Of a stretch of 64,000 bases of DNA, positions 45,206 to 55,019 are shown piece by piece (within the stretch, counting starts at the first letter, position 1; every line of letters starts with the position of its first letter). Location: the NCBI RefSeq assembly GCF_040371755.1, contig NZ_BAABWE010000003.1:62001-126000 (forward strand), read 5' to 3'. The translations under genes and the position numbers were made by a program. The DNA comes from Bermanella sp040371755 (GTDB lineage Bacteria; Pseudomonadota; Gammaproteobacteria; Pseudomonadales; Oceanobacteraceae). The notes beneath the pieces are model-generated. The model saw only the letters and a list, made by a program, of their open reading frames with translations, was not told where the DNA came from and ran no database searches.

Positions 45206-46690
45206 TTGCCAAATTTATTCACAAAAAACAGTCTAGTTAAACGACTTTTTTTCATATCACTACCGTTCACATTATTGGCCGGCGGGCTTTATGCTGCAGC
45301 TATTATTTATATTGAAAGCAAAAGCCTTAAAGAGACCCAGTTAGATCAAATCAAGATCCAAATGAGCCAACTGGCAGAAGTACTTGCCATTCCCACTTGG
45401 AACTTAGACCAGCCGTTTATCGTCAGTTATTTGAATCAATATTCAAAAGACCCAAGAATCCTGTGCATCGAACTTATGTCCAATGCTAACTTCCCAGAGA
45501 GGTCACCGCCGGATTGTAAGCACCCAGAGTCAGACCAAGTTGAAATATTCAGTGAGCCCATCATTCATAACGGTGAATACATAGGGGTTGTTGTCGCTAC
45601 TTTTGCTATTCATTTAGACAATCAACGACTCAAATTCATTCTATTAAGTCGTATCCCCACTGCCTTAATCGCCTTATCTTGTATATTTTTTGTGGTGTTT
45701 TTCATATTCAGGCGCTGGGTGGTTAGTCCAATTGAATCCATCATGAAAAGTATTGAAGCCTTTCAAGCTGATGGCCAACACCACCCTGTAAATTGGGAAA
45801 GCTCTGATGAAATAGGCACCTTAGTCGAAACCTTTAATCAAGCCCAAATACACCAAGTTGAACATGACGCATTACTACGCTCAGAAAAAGAGAAAGCAGA
45901 GCGTGCCCTTATCAATCTCAAGCACGCTCAAACTCAACTGGTTGAAAATGAAAAAATGGCCTCTCTGGGCTCACTCGTTGCAGGTATCAGTCATGAAATA
46001 AATACACCCTTAGGCGTAGCACGTACCAGCGCAAGTCACGTTGAAGAGATAGCAAATAAACTAGAACAGAACTTTAATGCCGGCACCCTCACAAAGAATG
46101 AAATGAAGCAGTTTTTAAATTCACTTAATGATGGTGTACACCTCATGACCGCTAACTTAATAAGAGCCAGTGACTTAATGCACAGCTTTAAGCAAGTAAG
46201 TGCAGACCAAAGCTATGATGAAAAACGCTTGTTCAATTTAAATGAATATCTACAAGAAACACTTTACACATTAAAGCCAAACCTTAAACGATATAAAGTA
46301 GCTATTTTACTTGATTGCGAAGAAGACGTATTCATAAAAAGCTATCCTGGCGCCATCTCTCAAGTATTTACTAATTTAATTATGAACAGCTTGATGCACG
46401 CTTATAATGAAAATGATAACGGTCAAATAAACATCAAAATCAAAAACTTTAAAGAAAGAATCGAATTAACTTATTTTGATGACGGCGCAGGAATGACTGA
46501 AGAAGTTCAAAAAAAGGTATTTGATCCCTTCTTTACCACTAAACGTGGAAATGGCGGCACTGGACTGGGGATGCACATCATTTACAACATCGTCAGCCAT
46601 AAACTTCAAGGCAGCATAGAAGTTAAATCTACCCTAGGTAAAGGCAGTGAATTTAACATCATATTGCCAAAAAGTATTGCTGACACTTAA
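45206..46690 (+). CDS. Membrane sensor histidine kinase
   Basis: A 494-residue kinase. TM1 about 13-35, a periplasmic sensor of about 110 residues (with two Cys at about 87 and 104), TM2 about 149-168, a HAMP-like linker, a coiled coil about 215-250, HisKA with phospho-acceptor His263 (AGISHEINTPLGVA) and HATPase with N box (FTNLIMNSLMHAY), DDGAGM and GNGGTGLGMH. No receiver domain and no response regulator gene adjacent, so its partner is elsewhere. Start is a TTG with AAGG about eight bases upstream. The signal sensed is unknown. Confidence 0.9.
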   Translation: MPNLFTKNSLVKRLFFISLPFTLLAGGLYAAAIIYIESKSLKETQLDQIKIQMSQLAEVLAIPTWNLDQPFIVSYLNQYSKDPRILCIELMSNANFPERSPPDCKHPESDQVEIFSEPIIHNGEYIGVVVATFAIHLDNQRLKFILLSRIPTALIALSCIFFVVFFIFRRWVVSPIESIMKSIEAFQADGQHHPVNWESSDEIGTLVETFNQAQIHQVEHDALLRSEKEKAERALINLKHAQTQLVENEKMASLGSLVAGISHEINTPLGVARTSASHVEEIANKLEQNFNAGTLTKNEMKQFLNSLNDGVHLMTANLIRASDLMHSFKQVSADQSYDEKRLFNLNEYLQETLYTLKPNLKRYKVAILLDCEEDVFIKSYPGAISQVFTNLIMNSLMHAYNENDNGQINIKIKNFKERIELTYFDDGAGMTEEVQKKVFDPFFTTKRGNGGTGLGMHIIYNIVSHKLQGSIEVKSTLGKGSEFNIILPKSIADT

Positions 46691-46693
46691 AAA

Positions 46694-47044
46694 CTACACA
46701 GACCAAACGCCCCATTCGTTACCGCAAGGATCTAAAAACTGAAACCTTTTTCCCCCTGGAAAGTTAAAAATAGGTTGAGTTATCTTACCCCCTGCTTGCT
46801 CAACCTTATCAATTGAGTGCTGCAGATTTTCACTAAATAAAACCACTAAAGCAGCCCCTTGCTTAGTCTGCGATTTAATATCCGCTTTATAAAAACCACC
46901 ATCAACTCCTGAATAAGTAAAAGCCGTATATTGAGAACCATAATCTGTAAACTTCCATGAAAAAGCCTTAATAAAAAAAGTTTTTACTTTATCTAGATCT
47001 GACGCAGGAAATTCAACATAATTAATTTTTTCATGGGCCGACAT
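46694..47044 (-). CDS. VOC-family (glyoxalase-like) protein
   Basis: A 116-residue vicinal-oxygen-chelate domain with two beta-alpha-beta-beta-beta units: YVEFPASDLDKVKTFFIKAF at the start and IFNFPGGKRFQFLDPCGNEWGVW at the end. The C-terminal pattern of DPxGNxxG is that of non-specific glyoxalase/bleomycin-resistance relatives; the metal ligands are not clear enough to name a reaction. Converges on the kinase gene with a three-base gap. Confidence 0.85.
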   Translation of the reverse strand: MSAHEKINYVEFPASDLDKVKTFFIKAFSWKFTDYGSQYTAFTYSGVDGGFYKADIKSQTKQGAALVVLFSENLQHSIDKVEQAGGKITQPIFNFPGGKRFQFLDPCGNEWGVWSV

Positions 47045-47088
47045 TAATACGCTCCTATCATTAATGTATTTTTGTGAAATTAAGTCAT

Positions 47089-47111
47089 AAAAAAGGCCGC
47101 TTAGCGGCCTA
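47089..47111 (-). terminator. Intrinsic terminator after the RND gene
   Basis: Seven-bp perfect stem AGGCCGC/GCGGCCT (47094-47100 with 47104-47110), three-base loop, then six T on the minus strand, ten bases past the stop of the RND permease gene. Confidence 0.9.
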
Positions 47112-47120
47112 TTAACTAAA

Positions 47121-50100
47121 TTAAGTTTTTGGTGTGACTTTATAAAATAAACTATAAAGTACCGGCACAGCTATCATCGTTAGTACGGTAGCAAAAGCCA
47201 ATCCACCCATTATTGTCACAGACATATCAGCGAAGAAAGCGTCTGTTAATAATGGCGCCATACCCAGTATTGTTGTAATAGCTGCTAATGATACAGGTCG
47301 CAAACGGCTAAGACTTGCTTGGACAATTGCTTCATACTTATCCATACCGGTTTCAATTTGAATATCAATCTCTTCAAGCAGCACTATAGCATTTTTAATT
47401 AACATACCAAATAAACTTAAAAAGCCCAGTAGTGACATAAACCCAAAAGGCAAATCCGCTATTAATAAACCTGCCACCACACCACACACAGCCATAGGAA
47501 CAATCAACCAAATAATTAGTGGCTCACGTACTGTACCAAACAAGAAAATGGTAATTAAAATCATCACCAAAAAACCCAATGGCAATCCGCCTCCTAGGGA
47601 TTTTTGTGCTTTTCTTGAGCTTTCAAATTCGCCACCCCATTCTATTCGATAACCATCAGGTAATACCATTGCATCAATTTTAGGCTGCACACGACTTAAT
47701 GCAGAACCTGCCGTCTCATTTAAACCCGGTTCAGCAAAGACACTAATGGTACGAATTCGATCTCGACGATAAATCAGTACGCCCTCAGATTCCACTTGCA
47801 TACTTGGACTGATCTGCAATAACGGTACATAGTTTCTTTGATAAGAACTCCAAACCTGAGCGTCTTTTAATTGCTGCACTTCATCCGTTTTAGCTTTACC
47901 CTGATTTGGAGACTGAGCTTTAGCTATGATGTCATAACTATAATCACCATCACGTAGCTTACCTAGATTTAATCCATTACTAGAAAATTGAACGGCATCA
48001 GAGAAATCAGCCCGAGTAACACCTGCCACACCCGCCGCATATTCATCATACTGAGGCACAAATACCAGTTCCTTCTGACGCCAATTTTGGCGCACATCGC
48101 GAAGACTTCCGTCTTGCTTAAGTAGCTCTTCAGCCTCATGAGCTAACTGACGTAATACAGTTTGATCTGGGCCAATAAAACGAGCTTCTAATTTAGCCCC
48201 CACACCTGGGCCAAATACAACACGAGTATTATAGATACGGGCATCGGGATCGTTGGATTTTAACTCTTCAGTTAAATTGTCAATAAGCTTAGGTATTTGA
48301 TCACGCTCATGTGTGCGTATGATCATTACGCCATAACTTTCATTCCCTTGCTCTGGTGAATACGTCAATGTGTATCGCGTGGCACCTTTTCCAACAAAAG
48401 TTGTTACAGCTGCAACTTCTTCGTAAGCTTGAGCAAAACTTTCCGCTTGCTTTAGGTATTCCGCCGTTTCACGAACATCTCGAGACTGAGGCCCCCAGTA
48501 ATGCACGTAATAAATTGGAGTATTTGAAGCTGGGAAAAAACCCTGTTTCACAAATCCAAAACTCATATAACTAATTACTGTCACTGTCATCAGCAATAAT
48601 ACTGTACGCCCACGGTATTTAAGTGCCTTTAATAAAATGCTTTTGTAGGTCTGATGCAGTTTGCTATCAAATGCTTCGCCAGCCCCTTCTTTGCCTACTT
48701 TAAAAAAGTAAGAACCAAACAAAGGTGCAACCGTAATCGCTAACACCCAAGATAAACATAATGATATTAAAATAACGGCGAATAATGAGAATAAAAACTC
48801 CCCAGTAGAATCATTCGATAAACCAATACCTGAAAACGCCGCAATGCCGATCGCCGTCGCCCCAAGCAATGGCCATTGTGTTTGTTTCACCACAAAACTA
48901 GATGCTTGAATTGCGTTGTACCCCTTTTGCATTCTTAGCATCATGCCTTCTGCCACAACAATGGCGTTATCGACTAACATCCCCATGGCAATGACCAACG
49001 CACCAAGTGAAATGCGTTCCAAATTTAACCCATATAACCACATGACTAAAATGGTACCTAAAACCGTGAGTAACAACACCGCCCCCACGACGACACCGGC
49101 GCGCCAACCCATGAATACACATAATGTGGCGATTACAACCGCAACCGATAATATTAAGTTGGTAATAAAGCCACCCACTGCCTCATCAACCACTTTTGCT
49201 TGATCATAAATAGGCTGAAGAATAATGCCCGCAGGTAATTCAGATAAAATTTGGTTAATGCGCTCACGCACGGCTAACCCAACATCCACTACGTTCGCTT
49301 CTTTATTAGCAGAAACAGCAAGAGTGATGGCGGATTCGCCATTATGTCTGATCAACACATCTGGAATATCTACCACATCAAAGGTCACGCTAGCAATATC
49401 ACGTATACGTATTTGACTCGTAGAACCTGGCAGTCCAATCGTGATGTTTTCTATGGCATTCACATGGGACTCACCGCCAGCAATGGGAATTCGAATACGT
49501 TGGCCATCTACATACAAACGGCCACTACCATATGGACGCAAATTATAAGCTAAAGCGCTTTTTACATCCGGTAACGATATCCCCAAATTAGCCAATTGCG
49601 AGGTGTCCATATGTACCGTAATTTGTTGTTTAAGAACCCCTTCTACAGATACCTTAGTTACATTAGGTACGGTCAATAAATCTCGACGAATAATGCGAGA
49701 AAATTCCCGTAATTGATAAGGCGTAAAATCTGGAGCCGTAAGCGCATAATACAGACCGTAAACATCGCCAAAATCATCAACGACTTTTATCGGTCGCACA
49801 CCAGAAGGCAATGTATTCTGCGCATCAGTCATGCGCTTACGTAACTCATCCCAAATCTGTGGTAGCTGATGGCCATCAAATGTATTTTTCATTTCAACGG
49901 TAATTTCAGACACACCCGGCTTTGAGACCGAACGAACCTGATCCAACTGGGACATTTGTTGAATAGCTGTTTCTAAAGGTTCTGTTACTTCTTTTTCCAC
50001 TTGCTCTGCACTGGCTCCAGGGTAGGCTGTAATCACCAATGCTTGCTTGATCGTAAAAGAAGGGTCCTCTAAACGACCGATCTCTCCTAAACCGATTAAT

Positions 50101-50174
50101 CCACCAATAAGACAGATAACAACTAACAGCCAAGTATTCACTGGCGTTTTGATGGATGCTTTTGCAATATCCAT
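47121..50174 (-). CDS. RND-family efflux permease (HAE1 type)
   Basis: A 1017-residue inner-membrane proton-driven pump with 12 membrane segments and two large periplasmic loops. N-terminal ASIKTPVNTWLLVVICLIGG is TM1. The TM4 proton-relay area reads GMLVDNAIVVAEG, with one Asp followed by Asn where AcrB has Asp-Asp, as in many relatives of the MexK/VexF-like groups. The pattern GxSxxxLxxFxSLFGMLIKNAIVLLEE in the second half is also typical. It would export drugs or toxic compounds with the adaptor encoded 12 bases upstream and an outer-membrane channel not present here. Controlled probably by the divergent TetR gene. Confidence 0.92.
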   Translation of the reverse strand: MDIAKASIKTPVNTWLLVVICLIGGLIGLGEIGRLEDPSFTIKQALVITAYPGASAEQVEKEVTEPLETAIQQMSQLDQVRSVSKPGVSEITVEMKNTFDGHQLPQIWDELRKRMTDAQNTLPSGVRPIKVVDDFGDVYGLYYALTAPDFTPYQLREFSRIIRRDLLTVPNVTKVSVEGVLKQQITVHMDTSQLANLGISLPDVKSALAYNLRPYGSGRLYVDGQRIRIPIAGGESHVNAIENITIGLPGSTSQIRIRDIASVTFDVVDIPDVLIRHNGESAITLAVSANKEANVVDVGLAVRERINQILSELPAGIILQPIYDQAKVVDEAVGGFITNLILSVAVVIATLCVFMGWRAGVVVGAVLLLTVLGTILVMWLYGLNLERISLGALVIAMGMLVDNAIVVAEGMMLRMQKGYNAIQASSFVVKQTQWPLLGATAIGIAAFSGIGLSNDSTGEFLFSLFAVILISLCLSWVLAITVAPLFGSYFFKVGKEGAGEAFDSKLHQTYKSILLKALKYRGRTVLLLMTVTVISYMSFGFVKQGFFPASNTPIYYVHYWGPQSRDVRETAEYLKQAESFAQAYEEVAAVTTFVGKGATRYTLTYSPEQGNESYGVMIIRTHERDQIPKLIDNLTEELKSNDPDARIYNTRVVFGPGVGAKLEARFIGPDQTVLRQLAHEAEELLKQDGSLRDVRQNWRQKELVFVPQYDEYAAGVAGVTRADFSDAVQFSSNGLNLGKLRDGDYSYDIIAKAQSPNQGKAKTDEVQQLKDAQVWSSYQRNYVPLLQISPSMQVESEGVLIYRRDRIRTISVFAEPGLNETAGSALSRVQPKIDAMVLPDGYRIEWGGEFESSRKAQKSLGGGLPLGFLVMILITIFLFGTVREPLIIWLIVPMAVCGVVAGLLIADLPFGFMSLLGFLSLFGMLIKNAIVLLEEIDIQIETGMDKYEAIVQASLSRLRPVSLAAITTILGMAPLLTDAFFADMSVTIMGGLAFATVLTMIAVPVLYSLFYKVTPKT

Positions 50175-50186
50175 TATATTTGCCCC

Positions 50187-51245
50187 TTACTGATGACTGT
50201 AAGGGCGAACAAGCAACCCTTCTTTCATTTGATTCACACCGGCAGACACCACCTTTTGGCCTTTTTCTAGTCCGGATAAAATAACTACCCAGCCTTCTAT
50301 TATGGAGCCAACGGTGACAACTTGATTAGAAATACGCTCAGTAGTTGGGTCATATACCCAAACAGCCATTTCTTCGTTTGCACCTGTAACAAGCGCATTT
50401 ACCGGCACTCCTAATGCTTGAGGCAAATCTTCGTCACTACCACTTAATTTCACAGTGGCGTATATCCCCGGGGTGATCTCCACCCCTTTAGGGGCATCCA
50501 TAGCGTACACAACACCATATGTCTGGCTTATTGGGTCTGGTTCAGTTGAATACTCAACAAACTCAATCTCAAATTCTTTATTAATAGCCCCATCCATAAA
50601 GGCTGTTGCCTTAGCAACTTGAGAGCGACTATAAGCATTTATTAAACGTTCGGGGATATCGAACTTGAAATGAATACGCGATAAATCTTGTAAGCGAGCA
50701 ATGGCAACACCGGTTTTAATAAATCCTTTATTTTCAATAAGACGTTTGGCAACAAGTGCATCAAAGGGGGCCTTAAGTACACTGTATTCTAGATTCGCTT
50801 TAGCAATTTCGAGCTCAATTTCTGCCAGCTCAAAATTCACTTGAGCATTATCAACAGATTTCTCAGAGCCAATACCCTTAATCGCAATAGCTTTAACTCG
50901 TTTTAACTCTAACTCCGCTTGCTTAACCTTAACTTCAGCCATACGAACTGCCCGTTCGAAAGGTTCTGGCTCTAATTGAGCAATAATCTGACCCTTTTTG
51001 ATTTCTTTACCTTCAGGTAAATAAATAGACTTTAATCGACCATTAATACGAAAGGACAGGTCAACTGTGGTTTTAGCTTTGACTTTAGCTGGGAAAGAAA
51101 ATTCATGCTCAGTAATAGCCGTTTTGACCTCAGCTAACTGCACCACCACTGGCTTTTCTTCGATCACTTGCTCATTACTATTATCACTACAACCAGCGAT
51201 GACTAAGACCACAAGCAAGCCACAAAAGGCACTTTTGATTAACAT
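50187..51245 (-). CDS. RND periplasmic adaptor lipoprotein (MFP)
   Basis: A 352-residue membrane-fusion protein. A lipoprotein signal ends in LVIAGC with Cys19 as the lipid-bearing residue. Then barrel-sandwich (lipoyl) half, alpha-hairpin about 95-150, second lipoyl half (YSVLKAPFDALVAKRL), beta-barrel and membrane-proximal domain. It links the RND pump to an outer-membrane channel. First gene of the two-gene efflux operon; transcribed from the region shared with the tetR gene. Confidence 0.9.
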   Translation of the reverse strand: MLIKSAFCGLLVVLVIAGCSDNSNEQVIEEKPVVVQLAEVKTAITEHEFSFPAKVKAKTTVDLSFRINGRLKSIYLPEGKEIKKGQIIAQLEPEPFERAVRMAEVKVKQAELELKRVKAIAIKGIGSEKSVDNAQVNFELAEIELEIAKANLEYSVLKAPFDALVAKRLIENKGFIKTGVAIARLQDLSRIHFKFDIPERLINAYSRSQVAKATAFMDGAINKEFEIEFVEYSTEPDPISQTYGVVYAMDAPKGVEITPGIYATVKLSGSDEDLPQALGVPVNALVTGANEEMAVWVYDPTTERISNQVVTVGSIIEGWVVILSGLEKGQKVVSAGVNQMKEGLLVRPYSHQ

Positions 51246-51331
51246 TATTTATCACTCCAAGGTTTTCAATATAAGCATAGTCACCGCTCATTATTCGACC
51301 AGCTTTAAGATAAGACATCATTTGTATCACA

Positions 51332-51364
51332 TTGACACCTTTACACAAAGTGTTAATCTGTCAA
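51332..51364. promoter_or_regulatory. 33-bp palindrome, probable TetR-type operator
   Basis: Two 15-base arms, TTGACACCTTTACAC (51332-51346) and GTGTTAATCTGTCAA (51350-51364), match as inverted repeats at 12 of 15 positions around AAA. Each outer end is TTGACA on its own strand, so each arm also resembles a -35 box. It sits between the divergent MFP and tetR genes, 65 bases before the tetR start and 87 before the MFP start, where a repressor of both would bind. Confidence 0.65.
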
Positions 51365-51428
51365 CGTAAGATAAAAGGTAAGCATTTCACTTATCTATAT
51401 TTGCAACAATCGAGGTTTTTAAGCAAAT

Positions 51429-52004
51429 ATGCACACATCAGTAGAACAAAGGGTCATTCAGGCGTCTAGGGAGTGTTTTTTCCAGCATGGATACCGATTA
51501 AGTAACATGACTCTGATTAGTGAATATGCAGGAGTCTCAAGAGCCACTGTTCACAAATATGCACGCAACAAAGAAGATGCCTTCAGGAAAGTATGTAAAC
51601 AATTTCAAGTTCAGGCCCAAGAGGCATGTACACCTTTTGAAGAGTTAGACTTGGAGTGCTGGCAAGCAATCGATTTGATCCTTCAAATTTGGCTAAAACC
51701 GACATTTGATGAAGTAAGCGAGTCGCGGGTATTGAATGATTTGAAATACCATATTCAACATATAGCACAGGATATATTCAAAGAGGCCCGTCAGATACTT
51801 GAAGATATGATTAATAAGCAAATTACAAAAGGTATCGCAAAACAACAAATTAGCCTAGAGCAACTAGGTTATACCAGCCAAACACTTACTCAATTAATTT
51901 TAGCTAGTTTAGATGGATTGAGAGGTCACTACGAAAAACAGGATTTAAATCAAGCAAGCCAAAATATGCTAACGGTATTTAAAGTGGCCTGTAAAGTTAA
52001 CTGA
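51429..52004 (+). CDS. TetR/AcrR-family regulator
   Basis: A 191-residue one-domain repressor type. The N-terminal helix-turn-helix reads IQASRECFFQHGYRLSNMTL and AGVSRATVHKYARNKEDAF (residues about 9-53); the rest is a helical ligand-binding part. Divergent from the RND operon with the palindrome between, the usual set-up for a repressor of efflux genes. Its stop lies directly against the DTW gene stop (no gap, no terminator between). Confidence 0.9.
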   Translation: MHTSVEQRVIQASRECFFQHGYRLSNMTLISEYAGVSRATVHKYARNKEDAFRKVCKQFQVQAQEACTPFEELDLECWQAIDLILQIWLKPTFDEVSESRVLNDLKYHIQHIAQDIFKEARQILEDMINKQITKGIAKQQISLEQLGYTSQTLTQLILASLDGLRGHYEKQDLNQASQNMLTVFKVACKVN

Positions 52005-52673
52005 TTAATCTTTTGGTATTTTTTGCTGACGCCTAGAAAGTGCATACAAATGATTAAAGCGCTGAAAATACGCCTCTAATGCTCGCCCTGCACCTTCCTG
52101 CTCATGTTGCATTAATAATTCAATGGCAACTTCTACTGTGCACAAGTGAAATTCATCCGGCGCCTTTCTCAACTTATAACTACTGTGCCTTTGGGAAGTT
52201 AACGGTAATACCGGTAACGTTTGCAAATACTGGCTTAAACGGAACATACGGCCAGCTTGACGCCAACTACCATCTAAAATAATAAACAAAGGTGCTTTAC
52301 CAGTATTTAAGTCTGCCTTTTCTACCACCCTATCATCATAACCACCGCGGTCACCCGGAAAAATAATATAAGGCTGATAATCTGAGTGATTAATTAATTG
52401 AATAAATTTTGGGTCTGGCTCAGTGCGATTCCAATAAAATCGATGTGTATTTTCAGGTAAAATATGTTCGATTAATCTACCGGTATTACTTGGTTTGTAA
52501 CTCTCTTCTTTATGCATTAACAAGCAAAATTGAACAGAACCTTTTTGCGTAAGAAAGATAGGAGTTTGATCTGCGCACAAGCAATAGTCTTGGGCCATTT
52601 TACATTTTGTGCAGCGCTTTACGTTACTGCCCTTAGCCAAATAAGGCTTACGAGGCGCATTAGGATCAAACAT
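52005..52673 (-). CDS. DTW-domain protein (tRNA-uridine aminocarboxypropyltransferase family)
   Basis: A 222-residue member of the DTW family that adds the 3-amino-3-carboxypropyl group from SAM to tRNA uridine (acp3U) in TapT/YfiP. Seen: a Cys-rich N-terminus CTKCKMAQDYCLC near 21-33, probably zinc-binding, the domain motif as LDGSWRQAGRM (DGSW for DTW), and TSQRHSSYKLRKAP near 160. It may modify tRNA position 47 as TapT does or another site; the sequence does not separate these. Converges on the tetR gene. Confidence 0.85.
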   Translation of the reverse strand: MFDPNAPRKPYLAKGSNVKRCTKCKMAQDYCLCADQTPIFLTQKGSVQFCLLMHKEESYKPSNTGRLIEHILPENTHRFYWNRTEPDPKFIQLINHSDYQPYIIFPGDRGGYDDRVVEKADLNTGKAPLFIILDGSWRQAGRMFRLSQYLQTLPVLPLTSQRHSSYKLRKAPDEFHLCTVEVAIELLMQHEQEGAGRALEAYFQRFNHLYALSRRQQKIPKD

Positions 52674-52726
52674 ACAAGACCATATTCAAATCAAGAATCC
52701 TGTAAAAAACAGGAATCTTAATAAAC

Positions 52727-53974
52727 CTACAACTCAGTATTAATAGTCAATGCCACTTTTTTAGATTGACTACTAACGACGTCACTATCCCCTTGTAAAT
52801 CACCAGGTTTAGCATTCCCCACACCACTTTTACTGATGCGAGCTGTGATTATAATATCTTCAAACTGACTTAAACGCAGTGCTGGCATCATTGCCATTGA
52901 GTCATCTAGTACAACAGTTATAGGCCATTCATTAACGGATATCCGTTGTACCGCCAACGGCATAGCTGGCCCTTTATCTGCTTTAGCTAAAATAAACACA
53001 TCAGCATTTTTAGGTACTTTTTGTTTCACATCCACTGATACATCAACCGTTACCTGAATAACCGCAGGTTGAATTGCTGCTTGAGCATGCTCAATTTTCT
53101 CACGCTCTGCTGGTGCCATACGCTCAAGCGCAGTATTAATCCCGCCCTGTATAGCCGCTACATTCGGATTATTAACTGGCATCATGCTCAATAATTTTTG
53201 CCAATAACCCACCGCTTCAACATATTGCTTAGCATCGAAGGACGATATCCCTAATAAACCTAGTGCAGTCTCATCGTTTGGATTTATATTAAGTACGTCT
53301 TTAAGTAGTGACTTAGTAGCTGAATCTAACTGACGATCACTGGCAAAGAATTGTGCTTGTGCCAAATGTGACATTGCAACGGCCTGATCTTCTTTTGATT
53401 CAACAGGCAATAACTGCAAAACACTGGTGAAACCCAAAACAGCAGCATCGTATCTTTCCAGATCAAAATTCAAGCGGCCAAATAAATACCACATCTCAAC
53501 ATCGTTTGGCGTGTCTTTTGTTTGCTGCTCAATTCGATCAACTAAATCTAATGCATCCGTTTGCGTAAAACCCGCCTTGTTACTCTTTTTTAAAGCCTCT
53601 GTAATCGCTAATTCATTTTCAGCACCTAAATGAACATACAACCCGACACTTACCACTACAGCAAGCATGGCTGATGGAAATAATATCCAGTTACCTTTAT
53701 TTTGATTATCTTCAGACGCAATACTTTGAGCCTCGGTGTCCGCTAATAAATTCAGTTTAACCTCTTGGCTTAAAGCATCAAATTCTGGTTGATCAATGCG
53801 CCCAAGTGCGAGGTCACTTTCTAAATCACTTAACTGTGATTTATAAATCACTAAATTGCTTTGCTGTCTTTTAGAATCACTACCACGTAACGATATAATC
53901 ATTGGCATAAATAAAATCAGCAATGCCAACACTAATAAAACGGCAATACCTACCCATAAATCAAACATTGCCAT
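52727..53974 (-). CDS. ccmI: Cytochrome c biogenesis protein CcmI
   Basis: A 415-residue CcmI. Two membrane segments at about 8-29 and 98-117 flank a cytoplasmic helical part with the KRQQSNLVIYKSQLSDLESDL segment; the periplasmic part has TPR repeats (about 135-270) and a C-terminal Ig-like domain. It holds apocytochrome c for haem attachment by CcmF/H. Start overlaps the ccmH end by 14 bases. Last gene of the ccm cluster, with no clear terminator before the DTW gene. Confidence 0.92.
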   Translation of the reverse strand: MAMFDLWVGIAVLLVLALLILFMPMIISLRGSDSKRQQSNLVIYKSQLSDLESDLALGRIDQPEFDALSQEVKLNLLADTEAQSIASEDNQNKGNWILFPSAMLAVVVSVGLYVHLGAENELAITEALKKSNKAGFTQTDALDLVDRIEQQTKDTPNDVEMWYLFGRLNFDLERYDAAVLGFTSVLQLLPVESKEDQAVAMSHLAQAQFFASDRQLDSATKSLLKDVLNINPNDETALGLLGISSFDAKQYVEAVGYWQKLLSMMPVNNPNVAAIQGGINTALERMAPAEREKIEHAQAAIQPAVIQVTVDVSVDVKQKVPKNADVFILAKADKGPAMPLAVQRISVNEWPITVVLDDSMAMMPALRLSQFEDIIITARISKSGVGNAKPGDLQGDSDVVSSQSKKVALTINTEL

Positions 53975-54461
53975 CTCCTTTATCTTTACCTAATAACTCT
54001 TCTAAACGCTTCTGTTGATCACCTGATAACACTTGAGAGGTAGATTGCTGAACTTGCTTACGTTTGCGCACAATAAAACCTAAACAAATAAGCGCGATGA
54101 GTAATAAAGCCACAGGCCCAAACCACAAAACATAGGTCATGGTATTCACTTTAGGGCGATACAATACAAATTCCCCATAACGGTTAACCATAAACTCAAT
54201 TATGCTTTGTTCATCTCCACCCGCTTTTACTTGCTGGTAAAGCTCACGACGCAAATCTCCCGCGATCATAGCGTTACTGTCTGCAAGGTTTTGGTTCTGG
54301 CATTTAGGGCAGCGAAGTTCTTCAGACAACGACCTAAACAGGTTGGCTTTTTGTTGATTTTCCTGACTATTACCATCTGCAAAAATGTATTCATGGCCAT
54401 CAACGATAGCCAAGCCAGTTAGGGAATAAAAAACGCTAAATATAAATAAAATAGTCTTCAT
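53961..54461 (-). CDS. ccmH: Cytochrome c biogenesis protein CcmH
   Basis: A 166-residue CcmH/CcmL type. A signal peptide is followed by the redox domain with Cys51 and Cys54 in LRCPKCQNQNL, and a C-terminal membrane segment (about 108-130). It reduces the apocytochrome haem-binding cysteines with CcmG. Overlaps ccmG at its start by one base and ccmI at its end. Confidence 0.94.
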   Translation of the reverse strand: MKTILFIFSVFYSLTGLAIVDGHEYIFADGNSQENQQKANLFRSLSEELRCPKCQNQNLADSNAMIAGDLRRELYQQVKAGGDEQSIIEFMVNRYGEFVLYRPKVNTMTYVLWFGPVALLLIALICLGFIVRKRKQVQQSTSQVLSGDQQKRLEELLGKDKGDGNV

Positions 54462-55006
54462 TATGGCTGGCCACCTTGTTTAGCTTCTTCTATCAAGCCC
54501 AACCAGATTTTTTCAAGTGGAGCCCAATTACCTTGAGTAATTGGTCCTTGATGCTTGTATCGAATTACGCCTTTTGCATCCACAAAGAATGTTTCTGGGG
54601 CACCAGTGACACCTAGATCCATTGATAGAGTACCTGCCTCGTCATCAACAGAATAAAGGTACGGATTACCTAATTCACTAAGCCATTGCCGCGCAGGATC
54701 ATTCTCGTCTTTATAATTAACACCAACAATTTTCACCCCTTGCTGAGCAAGCTTCACTAAAAATGGGTGCTCAACCTTACAACTAATGCACCACGTACCC
54801 CACACATTCACAAGGTGCACATCCCCTTGCAAACTGCTTTGAGTCTTAGTCTCCCCCGCTACAAGTGTTGGTAAATTAAATTCTGGAAAGGATTTATTCA
54901 CCAATGCCGAAGGCACATCTTTAGGATCTAAATACAAGCCTCGCCAAAGTAAAAAGCCTAACAAAACAAAAATAATAAACGGAATAAATAATGCCCAACG
55001 TTTCAT
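54461..55006 (-). CDS. ccmG: Thiol:disulfide interchange protein CcmG/DsbE
   Basis: A 181-residue membrane-anchored thioredoxin-fold protein. Anchor about 5-24, active site WGTWCISC with Cys73 and Cys76 and the GVTGAPETFFVD cis-proline loop near 145. It passes reducing power from CcdA/DsbD to CcmH. Overlaps the start of ccmH by one base. Confidence 0.95.
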   Translation of the reverse strand: MKRWALFIPFIIFVLLGFLLWRGLYLDPKDVPSALVNKSFPEFNLPTLVAGETKTQSSLQGDVHLVNVWGTWCISCKVEHPFLVKLAQQGVKIVGVNYKDENDPARQWLSELGNPYLYSVDDEAGTLSMDLGVTGAPETFFVDAKGVIRYKHQGPITQGNWAPLEKIWLGLIEEAKQGGQP

Positions 55007-55019
55007 ACTCTACTCCTTA

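Noticed and set aside
48356..50133. Several frames of 60-95 codons on the plus strand within the RND gene
   Set aside because: They are shadows of the intact 1017-codon permease gene on the minus strand.
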